Positions 43,961 to 52,507 of a stretch of 64,000 bases of DNA are shown in pieces (position 1 is the stretch's first letter; every line of letters begins with the position of its first letter). The position numbers and the translations under genes were made by a program. Under the pieces are notes generated by a model. That model saw nothing but the letters and a program-made list of their open reading frames with translations. It was not told the DNA's origin and did not search any database. The DNA lies in contig CAYWPR010000010.1 of assembly GCA_964460115.1 (NCBI GenBank), positions 55,275-119,274 of the forward strand, in the 5' to 3' direction. This DNA comes from JAEUJZ01 sp964460115. GTDB lineage: Bacteria; Myxococcota_A; Polyangia; Palsa-1104; JAEUJZ01.

Positions 43961-45238
43961 CTATTCGTAGCGCAGTGCAATCACTGGATTTAGGGATGCC
44001 GCGCGCCATGCGGGATATAGGCCGAAGCCAAGGCCGCATAAGGTCGTGCTCGTTAAAGCCAGAACGATGGCCCAAAGTTCGTAATGTGGAAGCCACGGAC
44101 TAAGATATGCGGTCAGGACCTTGCTAATCAAAAACAGCAGACTGATTCCACCCAAAATTCCCAGAATTCCGCCAATTCCTGCGATTAGCACGGATTCCAG
44201 CAGAAATTGGTTCAAAATATTGCCGCGTGTGGCCCCTAGCGCCCGCCGGATGCCAATTTCGCGCGTACGCTCAGTGACTGTAACAAGCATGATGTTCATG
44301 ATGTTGATGCCGCCAGCCACAAGCGACAGCCCAGCGGTACAAAGCATCAGAACGTTGATGACTAGAAAAATCATCTCTTCCTGCTGCTTGGATTCTAAGT
44401 TGCGATCGACTTTGAAGTTTTCGACGCCATAGTGACGGCGCAAAAGCAGGGCCTGGGTCATTCGGCGCACCGGATCCAGAATGGATAGCAGCGTTTTTCC
44501 CGGCGAAAAAGTGCGCAGAAACAAGCGGTCCAGCCGGCGCGATCCAGTGGCCACGGCTTGCAATGTGGTAAGCGGAACGATCGCCCGTCCATCCCAAGTC
44601 ATGCCGCGCAAGCCGCCACCCCCTAATACCGGCTTGTGCGCCAAAACTCCCACCACCTGATAGCGCACTTTTTCGATGGTGATTGAGACCGCTGACAGAT
44701 CCGTTGTCTGCTGTAGCAGGTCTTTCCACAATTCATAGCCGATGACGCATACGCGGCGCCGTTCGCGCAGGTCGGTCGCATCAAGGAATCGTCCATGAAG
44801 AATGCGCAAATGATAAAGGTCCAGACTACGTTCGGAAGCGCCAAATAGCATCAGCTTCTGCTTCTGGCCCTGATAGCGGGCGGTCTTTTCGTAAAATTGC
44901 AGAATGCCCTCTGCTGCAGCCAAGTGCAGCGCCGGACTTTCCGCCAGCGCCGCCATGTCCGCGGTGTCAAGCTTTCGCGCAGTACGCTGCCTTTGCGCCT
45001 GCGCCGCCGCAGCTTGATCGACGCGCACGACATCGGCGTCAGTGATTCCTTGGCTGGTGGCGCGCAGCGCTTCTTCACCACCAGCCAAAAGTCCCGCCAA
45101 CAGCACCAACGAGCCGGCACCAATGATCATGCCGAGCAAAGTCAGCAAGCTACGGCCTTTGTTGCGTCGTAGCGTGGAAAAGGTCGCACCAAGTTGCGCC
45201 AAATCAAAAAGAGTCCGTATACTCTGAAAAGCAGCCAT
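43961..45238 (-). CDS. ABC transporter permease, MacB/FtsX type
   Basis: A 425-residue permease with one N-terminal membrane helix (SLLTLLGMIIGAGSLVLLAG), a large periplasmic MacB-like core domain (about 50-290) and three C-terminal helices. The family signature is the last part: LVAGGINIMNIMLVTVTERT, REIGIRRALGATRGNILNQF, then LLESVLIAGIGGILGILGG, and the ending YPAWRAASLNPVIALRYE. It starts 12 bp after the stop of the related permease at 45251-46486, so the two would form a heterodimer. No ATP-binding subunit is next to them. Confidence 0.9.
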   Translation of the reverse strand: MAAFQSIRTLFDLAQLGATFSTLRRNKGRSLLTLLGMIIGAGSLVLLAGLLAGGEEALRATSQGITDADVVRVDQAAAAQAQRQRTARKLDTADMAALAESPALHLAAAEGILQFYEKTARYQGQKQKLMLFGASERSLDLYHLRILHGRFLDATDLRERRRVCVIGYELWKDLLQQTTDLSAVSITIEKVRYQVVGVLAHKPVLGGGGLRGMTWDGRAIVPLTTLQAVATGSRRLDRLFLRTFSPGKTLLSILDPVRRMTQALLLRRHYGVENFKVDRNLESKQQEEMIFLVINVLMLCTAGLSLVAGGINIMNIMLVTVTERTREIGIRRALGATRGNILNQFLLESVLIAGIGGILGILGGISLLFLISKVLTAYLSPWLPHYELWAIVLALTSTTLCGLGFGLYPAWRAASLNPVIALRYE

Positions 45239-45250
45239 GGCGTTTGTTTC

Positions 45251-46486
45251 TTAGCCCTCTGTGCGAATCGCCAAAATGGGATCGATACGGCTGGCTCGCC
45301 TGGCCGGCACATAGCCGAAAAGGACACCGATTCCTAAGGCCACGCCCAGCGCCAAAACTGCGGCCGGCTCAGACAGGATGATGATCCAGCTTGGTTTGTA
45401 ATGCTGAATGATAAGTCCGCCAAGCAGACCACCAAGCAGACCGAGTCCGACCCCTAAAAAGCCGCCAAGGCTCGACAGCAGAATCGCTTCCAGCAGAAAC
45501 TGCCGGCCGATGTCCGAAGGACTGGCCCCGAGGGCTTTGCGGATGCCGATCTCGCGGACCCGTTCGGACACCGATACGAGCATCATGTTCATGATTCCGA
45601 CTCCGCCAACTAAAAGTGCGATTCCGGCCAGAAGGCTGACAATGACCTTCATGATTCGAACTATTTTTTCGAATTCTTCGGTAAAGCTTTTGTGAAAATT
45701 CAGCAGGTTGAAGTCGTTTAGACCGTGGTGCCGCTCGCGAATCAGTACGTTGATGAGCCGAACCAGAACTTCATTGTTGCTGGGATGGTCGCTGTGCAAA
45801 AGCAGCCAGCGGTTTTTCTGCAAAGCGGATCCCACTCGATCGGCCAAGGTTTCGATGGGCAAGGCGACGACTTCGTCCCAATCCCAACCAAAGCCGACTT
45901 CTGTACGATCGACTTTGGCCAGCCTGCCGATGACCAGACAGCGCAATCCTTTGATCGTAATCAAGCGGCCAAGTGCTTTAGGTCCTGATTGTTCAAGCTT
46001 CTCGGCAAGACTATCGCCAAGCACGCAAACGCGCCGGTGCTCGCGCTGATCCTGGGCATCAAAAAAACGTCCTTCGGAAATGCGATACTTAAAAAAGCTG
46101 AAGAACTCGGGGTCGGTTCCGACCACATCGGCAAGCAGCTTCTGTCCCGTATCGCTAAACAAGTCTTGGCGCGACTCATCGGCCACCAAAGTCATGCCCT
46201 GCAGATGGGGCAGCGTAGTGATGGTTTGCAGGTCCTGGCGCGAAATACCGCTCCAATAAGATGCTTGGCGGGCCGGCTCATCGGGTTGGCGGCTCCATAA
46301 GGCGAGGATCCGCGCCCCTCCCACTTCTTCGATGCCGGCATTTAATGTTGCAAATCCCGCTTCGGCCAGCGAGCTCATAAAAACGATAGAAAAGACGCCA
46401 ATGGTGATTGAACCGACTGTCAGCAGAGAGCGAAATTTTTGACCGTAAAGAATCGCCCAGGCAATACGCAGGTATTCGAGCCACAT
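45251..46486 (-). CDS. ABC transporter permease, MacB/FtsX type (upstream partner)
   Basis: A 411-residue permease, paralogous to the next gene. It has a TM1 region LLTVGSITIGVFSIVFMSSL, a periplasmic core (about 55-280) containing QREHRRVCVLGDSLAEKLEQ, then LLVGGVGIMNMMLVSVSERV, REIGIRKALGASPSDIGRQF and the ending VPARRASRIDPILAIRTEG. The ORF extends to 46615, but the family start (MWLEYLRIAWAILYGQKFRS) is at 46486. The two permeases are more like each other's organisation than typical one-piece MacB, which carries its ATPase. The PAS gene is divergent. Confidence 0.88.
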   Translation of the reverse strand: MWLEYLRIAWAILYGQKFRSLLTVGSITIGVFSIVFMSSLAEAGFATLNAGIEEVGGARILALWSRQPDEPARQASYWSGISRQDLQTITTLPHLQGMTLVADESRQDLFSDTGQKLLADVVGTDPEFFSFFKYRISEGRFFDAQDQREHRRVCVLGDSLAEKLEQSGPKALGRLITIKGLRCLVIGRLAKVDRTEVGFGWDWDEVVALPIETLADRVGSALQKNRWLLLHSDHPSNNEVLVRLINVLIRERHHGLNDFNLLNFHKSFTEEFEKIVRIMKVIVSLLAGIALLVGGVGIMNMMLVSVSERVREIGIRKALGASPSDIGRQFLLEAILLSSLGGFLGVGLGLLGGLLGGLIIQHYKPSWIIILSEPAAVLALGVALGIGVLFGYVPARRASRIDPILAIRTEG

Positions 46487-46585
46487 TCTGTGCAAAACAC
46501 AATACCGCAAACGGCCCGCGGCTTGGAACGGGTGTAGCTGTGAGCGACGGGCACATTTCTTGGTCAAAGGCGCACACGAAGCTCT

Positions 46586-46591
46586 TATAAT
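46586..46591 (+). promoter_or_regulatory. Perfect TATAAT -10 box
   Basis: TATAAT lies 16 bases before the GTG of the PAS gene. A TTGGTC at 46560-46565 is 20 bases away, longer than usual, so the -35 is unclear. The box fits a promoter for the PAS/STAS locus. Confidence 0.45.
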
Positions 46592-46607
46592 AAAATCGGG
46601 AGTAGCC

Positions 46608-46913
46608 GTGGCCACTGATTCTGATTGCGAGCCGACTGAAAAAGATGAGCTGCTGGTTCTGCGACAACGCGTCGCCGCGCTGGAAAAAGAGCTTGCCGAG
46701 CACCGCGCAAACCAAGCTCCCTGGAAAAATTACCGAATCGCCGTCGAAGCGACTTCCGAAGGGGTGGCCTTTATAAGCAATGAAGGCATCTATACCTACA
46801 TGAACCGTGCGCATGCCGAACTGCACGGCTATGAGCATCCGGACCAAATGCTTGAAATGTCATGGTCATGCCGCTTATCGGCAAGATCGATTCAAGACGG
46901 GCGCAACAAGTGA
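46608..46913 (+). pseudogene. Truncated PAS-domain fragment
   Basis: A 101-residue frame starting at GTG 46608 with GGGAG five bases upstream. It encodes a short coiled coil (DELLVLRQRVAALEKELAEH) and the first half of a PAS domain (RIAVEATSEGVAFISNEGIY, TYMNRAHAELHGYE). The PAS sequence stops matching after EHPDQMLEMSW, where only about half the domain is present; the remaining 17 residues look like out-of-frame reading of the STAS gene. With the STAS gene at 46862 in another frame, this looks like an RsbR-type PAS-STAS protein that lost its middle. It could alternatively be a real short gene translationally coupled to STAS. Confidence 0.55.
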
Positions 46914-47179
46914 TAGAAACGCTGCTTTCCGGACTGACAAAAAGCCGGGCGCGCATGGCAATCGTCGATATTACCGGGGTGCAGGTGGTGGATACCTATG
47001 TCGCCAATACACTATTGCGAGCAGCGCAGGCGGTGCGTCTGCTTGGTGCGCAGGTGGTCTTGACGGGTATACGCTCTGAAGTTGCGCAGACGCTTGTAGG
47101 ATTGGGCGTGGATCTGGGCAAAATTATCACAAGCAGCAATCTTCAGGTGGCCATTGCCCATGCGCTAAAAAGCCGCTAG
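46862..47179 (+). CDS. STAS domain protein (RsbR/RsbS-type)
   Basis: A 105-residue STAS domain that begins within its first strand: VMPLIGKIDSRRAQQVIETL, then ARMAIVDITGVQVVDTYVAN, LLRAAQAVRLLGAQVVLTGI and VAQTLVGLGVDLGKI. The TGV-VVDT turn carries the threonine that is phosphorylated in RsbR paralogues. In RsbR proteins this domain normally follows a PAS or globin-like domain and a linker, so the abrupt start right after a half PAS domain suggests an internal deletion. It is one base out of register with the PAS frame. If expressed alone it would act as an anti-sigma-antagonist-like module. Confidence 0.7.
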   Translation: MVMPLIGKIDSRRAQQVIETLLSGLTKSRARMAIVDITGVQVVDTYVANTLLRAAQAVRLLGAQVVLTGIRSEVAQTLVGLGVDLGKIITSSNLQVAIAHALKSR

Positions 47180-47184
47180 CAGAT

Positions 47185-48048
47185 TTATTCTAAATTCATG
47201 GGACAGCGGCGCGCGTGTGCTGGGCCAAGGTCGGCGATTTCGTAGCCGCCAGGATAGCTCAATACAGCAGGCGGCCGATTGGCGCGGGATTTCGAGCTCG
47301 GCGGACAATGGCGCAAAATTCGAGCGCGCAGGCCTAGCGCTTTGTCGATGGCAATTCGCAGCGGGCGCGGAGCGGGCGCAAGTCCCAGAGCGGCCAAAAG
47401 CGGCTCGTCAAGAAGCGCACGAACAATAGGGCGAATGAACGGACGTACGGATTTGGGCACACGCTCTTCAAAAATTTGCAGCGTTGCCAGCGCCACCCGA
47501 TGATTTGTTTCGGTGTAGCGAAAATGGCTGCGTTCATAATCGTCTAGGAATTGCGAAAACTCCGCAAAACTTGTGGGAAGATTGCGAATTCCCATAAGCT
47601 GCCCCACCCGCCGATGCAAAGCCACAGAGGCGCGGATTTCTTGGTCGCTCATTTTGCGCCAGCCATAACGATCGATCCAGCGTTTCGGAGTCACGACAAA
47701 CGCGGCAAGAGTATAAATATAGTCGTCGTTCGAAATGTCATAAACGCTGTGAATTCGATTCAACTGGCGAATGGCCTCGCGTCCACTCGGTGAATCGGGC
47801 CCACCCAGAATGTGATACAGAAGCAAAGCGGTATCATCGAAGCGTTTCTGCCCGCGCTGCGCAAATTCACCTGTGCTGTCGAGAAGGGCGCTAATCGTCG
47901 GAATGCCATAGGTACGGAAAAGTGCGAGCTCAAGCGCAACCATGACATCCAAGCGAAAATCGAGTCGGCGAAGCTGCGCGATCTCCTGCCAGTCGCGCTC
48001 GGGATCGAGCTTTTGAATTCTGTGAAGCTGGGCATATCGATTCAGCAC
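47185..48048 (-). CDS. DUF2236 / oxygenase MpaB family protein
   Basis: A 287-residue protein of the DUF2236 family, related to latex-clearing protein and MpaB oxygenases. Visible are FDVM-like start VALELALFRTYGIPTISALL, then QKRFDDTALLLYHILGGPDS, AIRQLNRIHSVYDISNDDYI and YTLAAFVVTPKRWIDRYGWR. The conserved His in the IHSVYDI segment and the NHRV-like TNHRVALATLQ segment correspond to heme or substrate contacts in relatives. The substrate is unknown. The GTG start has AGGAT six bases upstream. It ends six bases from the STAS stop, convergent. Confidence 0.8.
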   Translation of the reverse strand: MLNRYAQLHRIQKLDPERDWQEIAQLRRLDFRLDVMVALELALFRTYGIPTISALLDSTGEFAQRGQKRFDDTALLLYHILGGPDSPSGREAIRQLNRIHSVYDISNDDYIYTLAAFVVTPKRWIDRYGWRKMSDQEIRASVALHRRVGQLMGIRNLPTSFAEFSQFLDDYERSHFRYTETNHRVALATLQIFEERVPKSVRPFIRPIVRALLDEPLLAALGLAPAPRPLRIAIDKALGLRARILRHCPPSSKSRANRPPAVLSYPGGYEIADLGPAHARRCPMNLE

Positions 48049-48195
48049 GAAATCATCCTATTGCTCGAGAAGATCCCAAGTGTAGCAGATGGCAAAGCCA
48101 TCGCGCCTTATTGCTTGACGCATGCGCGGCTGCGCCAAAACTGCGCGAACGCAAAATCGGCGTAGCTTACGCGTACACGGTTGCGCAGACTTCGC

Positions 48196-48224
48196 GCAAT
48201 CTCGGCAAAAAATGTCGAGATTGC
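48196..48224. repeat. 9-bp inverted repeat upstream of DUF2236 gene
   Basis: GCAATCTCG (48196-48204) and CGAGATTGC (48216-48224) are exact inverted repeats with an 11-base A-rich spacer, in the divergent region between the DUF2236 gene and the secreted hypothetical protein. It may be an operator. A second smaller dyad (AATTGG..CCAATT) lies about 30 bp further right. Confidence 0.35.
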
Positions 48225-48344
48225 AGGACAAGTCTAAGGCGCAGTTGAGGATCTGAAATTGGCACTCCAATTGCGAAGTCCCAGGTCGTCGAAAGAAATC
48301 GACAGCATGCCTGACATGCATTTGATAAATGGGAGGGACTCCGC

Positions 48345-48947
48345 ATGAATACCTTGCGTAGAATTCAGCTTGGTTCGGTACTCTTTTTCTCTCTTTCGGC
48401 AGCGGAAAATGCGCATGCCGGAGATTGCCGCGATGCCGCAAGTTACGGCAACAAACTTGTCGAAGCAGCAAGCAAGATTTGTGAAAAAGTGAACGGAAAA
48501 TTTCAGAAGTGCGATTCGACAAAGCTCGGAGGCGCGGTCAGCGAAATTCAGTCCTGGATCAAGTGGTGGAATCAAATGTTTGGCAATACTTGGGCGACCA
48601 TTGGACCGCGTCAGATCGCCTATCAAGCGCTCGATCGAGGAACCCTGGTCAGTCCAGGTGATCGAGTCTGGATTTCTGTGGCTCCATCGTTTCAAGAAGC
48701 AAACGTGCGCATTCGCCTGATTGATGGCAAAGCCAAGCTTACCGTAAGTTACTGTGCGCTAAAGGCCGACGGTACAATGGATTTTCTCGGTTCGGACACC
48801 GCAGGCAGCGGCCAATCGCCTCCGCAAAAGGCGCTGACCCGCGAACAGGTCGTTGGCAAATTCATCGTCGTCAAAATGGATGGACAAGGCGGCCTAGGCT
48901 TGCGCTACCAGTACGACATCTATCTAGACGGCCAACCCATCCACTAG
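48345..48947 (+). CDS. Secreted hypothetical protein
   Basis: A 200-residue exported protein with a signal peptide (RRIQLGSVLFFSLSAAENAH, cleavage after AHA). The mature part has four cysteines (DCRDAASYGN, KICEKVNGKFQKCD, VSYCALKADGT), a Trp-rich helix (IQSWIKWWNQMFGNTWATIG) and strand-rich C-terminal sequence with DRVWISVAPSF and YQYDIYLDGQPIH. No known family recognised. The ATG is preceded by GGGAGGGACTCCGC, a strong ribosome binding site. Probably a monocistronic periplasmic or released protein. Confidence 0.65.
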   Translation: MNTLRRIQLGSVLFFSLSAAENAHAGDCRDAASYGNKLVEAASKICEKVNGKFQKCDSTKLGGAVSEIQSWIKWWNQMFGNTWATIGPRQIAYQALDRGTLVSPGDRVWISVAPSFQEANVRIRLIDGKAKLTVSYCALKADGTMDFLGSDTAGSGQSPPQKALTREQVVGKFIVVKMDGQGGLGLRYQYDIYLDGQPIH

Positions 48948-49061
48948 CCACAAAAAGCCTATGCAAGTGGCTGTAAGATAAATCCTTACGGAATGCGCTT
49001 GTCAAAGCACTAGCCGGAAGCGGCAACTTCAAAGATAATCTAGTTTTGGTGTGGGTTGCCG

Positions 49062-49640
49062 ATGAGCTCTCGTATCAAAGGTGCATCGATCATCAATACC
49101 ATCGCAATCATGCGAGAGGTACTAGGTGTCAACCGTTTTCAGGCGATCGTCAATAGCCTTCCTGCCGAAACGCAGCAACTCATTCGACGGACTCTTGTCG
49201 CCGTAGAATGGGTTCCCTTGGAAGTTTGGTCACCCTTTATACAAGCGGTCTTTGAGATTGCTTGCCATCGCGACGAACAACAATTTCGTCGGGTGCTCCG
49301 CGCCGTCTGCAAACGGGATTTTAGTACGGTCTACCGCGTTCACTTAAATTTGGCATCACCGCACGCCGTCCTCAATCAATCGCCAAGCATTTGGTCGGCT
49401 TATTTTGACACCGGAAGCCTGACTTTGGAGTCGACTGAAGCGCAGGGAGATCAAGAAAAAGTAAAGCTGCAAATGCGCGATCTAGAGACCGGTTTTCCGC
49501 TTCACGCGCTGATGATGCAGGCGTATCTGGAACAGCTCATGATTATGTCTGGGGCGCAACGCTGTACCGTTCAGCGCGAAAAAGAGAACTTTCGCAGCGG
49601 CCGGCTTTCTTGTGATTACGTAGTCAATTTCGCTCGTTAA
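49062..49640 (+). CDS. TIGR02265/DUF2378 family protein (myxobacterial)
   Basis: A 192-residue soluble protein of the Myxococcales-restricted TIGR02265 family. It has the start IKGASIINTIAIMREVLGVN, then LPAETQQLIRRTLVAVEWVP, LEVWSPFIQAVFE, FSTVYRVHLNLASPHAVLNQ and SPSIWSAYFDTGSLTLEST. The C-terminal AYLEQLMIMSGAQRCTVQRE resembles the V4R-like ligand-binding fold. Function is unknown in the family; members are numerous in Myxococcus genomes. ATG 49062 is chosen over the TTG at 49056. The stop interlocks with the HNH gene (TTAA). Useful as a lineage marker. Confidence 0.85.
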   Translation: MSSRIKGASIINTIAIMREVLGVNRFQAIVNSLPAETQQLIRRTLVAVEWVPLEVWSPFIQAVFEIACHRDEQQFRRVLRAVCKRDFSTVYRVHLNLASPHAVLNQSPSIWSAYFDTGSLTLESTEAQGDQEKVKLQMRDLETGFPLHALMMQAYLEQLMIMSGAQRCTVQREKENFRSGRLSCDYVVNFAR

Positions 49641-50137
49641 ATCGGAAATTTTGCGTCCAGACTGGCCCGATACATGTGGCGCTCTTGCGCATTCATTTCT
49701 ATCCATTTCTTGGGACGCAGAAGGAGCGCCCGCAAGTACTCCGCGTCCGCTTCAATTTGGGCGCGGCTATGACCATGATAGCGCCCAGAAGCATGCTCTA
49801 GGACTTGCGGATTATAGCTATGAAAATCGCGCAAATGGCCAAGGATCAAGTGATGATCCTCGGCATGTTCGCCCTGCTGCGACTCACACAAGCTGACCAA
49901 GTTGCGCGGATCCAATTCCAAATCCGGACGCCCCGCCAGGATGCAATAGTGAAATGGCTCGCGATGGTGCACCTGCACCAGCCGCTTGGCAGACTTTGCG
50001 GGTCCGCAAGCGATGCAGTAGGGGTTTTTCTGCAAAAAAAGCTGCTTGGTTCTTTCCCAGCGGGAAGAGCGTGCCAAGCTGTGGTGACCGGCCGCCTGGG
50101 CGCCACGATCATGCGTCATAGACACCTTCGGTTTCAT
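49637..50137 (-). CDS. HNH endonuclease domain protein
   Basis: A 166-residue protein with an HNH nuclease core. CIACGPAKSA is the first Cys pair, VQVHHREPFHYCILAG carries the His-His, LDPRNLVSLCESQQGEH is the Asn strand with a third zinc Cys, and DHHLILGHLRDFHSYNP is the last His. Zinc and metal ligands all appear present. A Trp-containing helix (SSRWERTKQLFLQKNPYC) precedes it, as in many stand-alone HNH proteins. ATG 50137 was chosen over the TTG at 50152. No phage or restriction neighbours are visible, so its role is unclear. Confidence 0.85.
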   Translation of the reverse strand: MKPKVSMTHDRGAQAAGHHSLARSSRWERTKQLFLQKNPYCIACGPAKSAKRLVQVHHREPFHYCILAGRPDLELDPRNLVSLCESQQGEHAEDHHLILGHLRDFHSYNPQVLEHASGRYHGHSRAQIEADAEYLRALLLRPKKWIEMNAQERHMYRASLDAKFPI

Positions 50138-50373
50138 CTTACCACGATCCAACCTTCGCCCCAGCTTGCCGCCTTCAGCACAAAGCCCAGGCCGCTTGTG
50201 TCACCGCAGCGTCCATTGCGCGCAATTGGAAATAAACCAGCGAATTATCAGTAATAAAAACCACAAAACATTTCAAACATATCTATCGATATTGCAAATT
50301 GGCCCGCTGCGAACGCCAAGACCGCGAGAGGACAGGGTTTTGTGGTATAAGGTCCGCGCGAACTGGTTGGAAA

Positions 50374-51825
50374 ATGCTTCCTGCGTCAATTGGACCCTAT
50401 CAAATCGTACGCAAGCTTGGTGCCGGCGGAATGGGCACCGTGTACGAAGCCGTGCATAGGGACATTGAGCGCCGCGTAGCCATCAAAGTTTTGCGTCCCG
50501 AGTACGCCCAAAACCCTGAAATTCTGGCCCGTTTTCTCAATGAAGCGCGGATCGTCAATCGCATCGATCACCCTGGTCTTTGTCAAGTCTCCGACGTCGG
50601 CCACATGGACAATGGCGATGCCTACATCGTCATGGAGTATCTGCGCGGCGAAACCCTGACGCGGCGTCTTGAACGCAATGCCGGACGGATGCCCTTTGCC
50701 AGTGCCATGACGCTTTTGCTACAGCTTGGCAAAGCGCTGGCAGCGGCGCATGAAAAAGGAATTGTGCATCGAGATTTGAAGCCGGACAACGTGATGATCA
50801 TTTCGGATCCGGCGGGTTTAGGAGCCGAGCGCGCTAAGCTCCTCGACTTTGGCATCGCCAAACTGGCAGAGACGCAATCCGAAGGTGAGTTTTATACCCG
50901 CTCGGGCCTGATCATGGGAACGCCGCGCTACATGTCCCCCGAGCAGTGTCGCGGCGCCGCGTTTGCCGACGATCGCAGCGATGTTTACGCATTGGGAATT
51001 ATTCTGTTTCAGCTCGTCGTCGGACGTACGCCTTTTGTCGCCGAATCGGCCGGCGAGCTTATGGCCATGCACATGCGCGATGAGCCGCCAGCGATTGCCG
51101 AGCTTGTGCCTTGGATTCCCATTGCTCTGGCCCAGCTTGTCTCGCAAATGCTGCGCAAGGATCCGACGGCCAGGCCGGACATGACAAGCGTCGCCAAACA
51201 GCTTGAGCAGCTCTCTCGGCACTACCGCGAGCTGCCAAACGCAGAGACGCAGACCCTGCACAAAGCGCCAGGGGCGGCCACGGAGCTGGCCCTAGCAGAG
51301 CCGTCCTCGGCATCCAGCGCCTCCACCTTGGGGCTTTCGGTGGGCCAGACCCGGCCGACGCGCCGCAAGCAGCGTTGGCGCGGCATTTTTAGCGCCGCCG
51401 TCGTTGGACTTGCGATCCTAAGCATTGCGCTAATTATCCACCGCTTTCAAATCCCCGCCCCCGTCGCGCCGTCGGTGATTGCGCCGCCTTTGGCAGCTTC
51501 CACCACCGCGACTGCAGCGCCAAGTGCCAAGGCGCCTCAAAGTTATACGCTAAGCAGCCAGCCGAGCGGCGCGCAAGTTTTCGCCATCGATGGTTCGCAA
51601 AAGCGCCTACTTGGCGAGACTCCTTTTGCGTTTGCTCGGCCGCAGAGCAAAGAACCGCTGACCTTACGCATTCGCAAAGCCGGTTTTTTCGACGAGACGC
51701 GCATTCTGCAATTCGATTCCAGTTTGACCCAGCATGTCATTTTGCGACAGCGGCCAACGCCGAAAACTTCCATTTCCAAGCGAGCAACTTCTCATGAAAA
51801 AATTCGCATCACAGATCTGGACTAG
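50374..51825 (+). CDS. Ser/Thr protein kinase with C-terminal PEGA domain
   Basis: A 483-residue Hanks-type kinase. The kinase domain lies at about 6-270: IVRKLGAGGMGTVYEAVHRD, RVAIKVLRPEY, HRDLKPDNVMII, LLDFGIAKL and TPRYMSPEQCRGAAFADDRS, then DVYALGIILFQLV. A linker and one membrane helix (IFSAAVVGLAILSIALIIHR, about 350-370) lead to an outside PEGA domain (YTLSSQPSGAQVFAIDGSQK, then LTLRIRKAGFFDET). All catalytic motifs are present. The ATG at 50374 has GGAA upstream and starts the P-loop strand at once; the ORF from 50299 adds 25 unlikely residues. It overlaps the TPR gene downstream by 32 bp. Confidence 0.92.
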   Translation: MLPASIGPYQIVRKLGAGGMGTVYEAVHRDIERRVAIKVLRPEYAQNPEILARFLNEARIVNRIDHPGLCQVSDVGHMDNGDAYIVMEYLRGETLTRRLERNAGRMPFASAMTLLLQLGKALAAAHEKGIVHRDLKPDNVMIISDPAGLGAERAKLLDFGIAKLAETQSEGEFYTRSGLIMGTPRYMSPEQCRGAAFADDRSDVYALGIILFQLVVGRTPFVAESAGELMAMHMRDEPPAIAELVPWIPIALAQLVSQMLRKDPTARPDMTSVAKQLEQLSRHYRELPNAETQTLHKAPGAATELALAEPSSASSASTLGLSVGQTRPTRRKQRWRGIFSAAVVGLAILSIALIIHRFQIPAPVAPSVIAPPLAASTTATAAPSAKAPQSYTLSSQPSGAQVFAIDGSQKRLLGETPFAFARPQSKEPLTLRIRKAGFFDETRILQFDSSLTQHVILRQRPTPKTSISKRATSHEKIRITDLD

Positions 51826-52498
51826 ACCGAATTTCAAGCTTGGCATTTGCCGGCTTAGCTTCGTTGCCGCGGTTTGTCTGCTTATTTTGCCAAGCCGCTC
51901 GCAGGCGATTCAAACTCCTAGCTCCTCCTCCGTCGATTGTGAAAAAGACAGCCACTGTCGCGATCTTTTTGCCAAGGGACGAAAACTGCAAGCGGCCGGA
52001 GATTACGCCGGGGCCATCGCCAGTTTCGATGCCGCTTACGACAGCCATCCGGATCCGCGGCTGCTTGTCTTTAGCGCACGTTCGCGGCACAAAGCCGGCC
52101 GAGTTAGCGAGGCCTTAGAACTTTATCTGCGCGTACAGCCCAGCCTGCAAAATGCTGCGGAGCGCGCCAAGGTAGACAGCTTTATCGCCGAGGCCCACAG
52201 CGATTTGGCCCGCCAAAGCCCCGATTCCCCGCAGTCCGTATCGATTCCGCCATTGTCTGGCCCCCCGTCTGGCCCGCCGCCGCCCGGACTTTTGAGCCTG
52301 CCACCGCAAAGAGATACATCGGCGATGCGCTGGACGACGACGACCACCACCACGACCACTGGTTTTGGCAACGGCCGTCCGCTTTATAAACAGTGGTGGT
52401 TGTGGGTGGTCGTCGGCGGAGTGGCCACTGCGGGCATCGCCGCCATCATCGTCGCCGCCGCCACGGGTCAAGTGCAAACAACGGTAACCCGTCAATAA
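51794..52498 (+). CDS. TPR protein with C-terminal membrane helix, partner of the PEGA kinase
   Basis: A 234-residue protein. The N-terminal hydrophobic segment LSFVAAVCLLILPSRSQA is a signal peptide. A TPR pair follows (DLFAKGRKLQAAGDYAGAIA, then SFDAAYDSHPDPRLLVFSAR). A Pro-rich linker with a run of nine threonines leads to a second membrane helix (WWLWVVVGGVATAGIAAIIV). Such TPR proteins next to PEGA kinases are common in Myxococcota. The ATG is inside the last 32 bp of the kinase gene, so translation is coupled. The threonine run is coded by ACG/ACC repeats and could slip. Confidence 0.78.
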   Translation: MKKFASQIWTRPNFKLGICRLSFVAAVCLLILPSRSQAIQTPSSSSVDCEKDSHCRDLFAKGRKLQAAGDYAGAIASFDAAYDSHPDPRLLVFSARSRHKAGRVSEALELYLRVQPSLQNAAERAKVDSFIAEAHSDLARQSPDSPQSVSIPPLSGPPSGPPPPGLLSLPPQRDTSAMRWTTTTTTTTTGFGNGRPLYKQWWLWVVVGGVATAGIAAIIVAAATGQVQTTVTRQ

Positions 52499-52507
52499 AC
52501 CGAAGCG

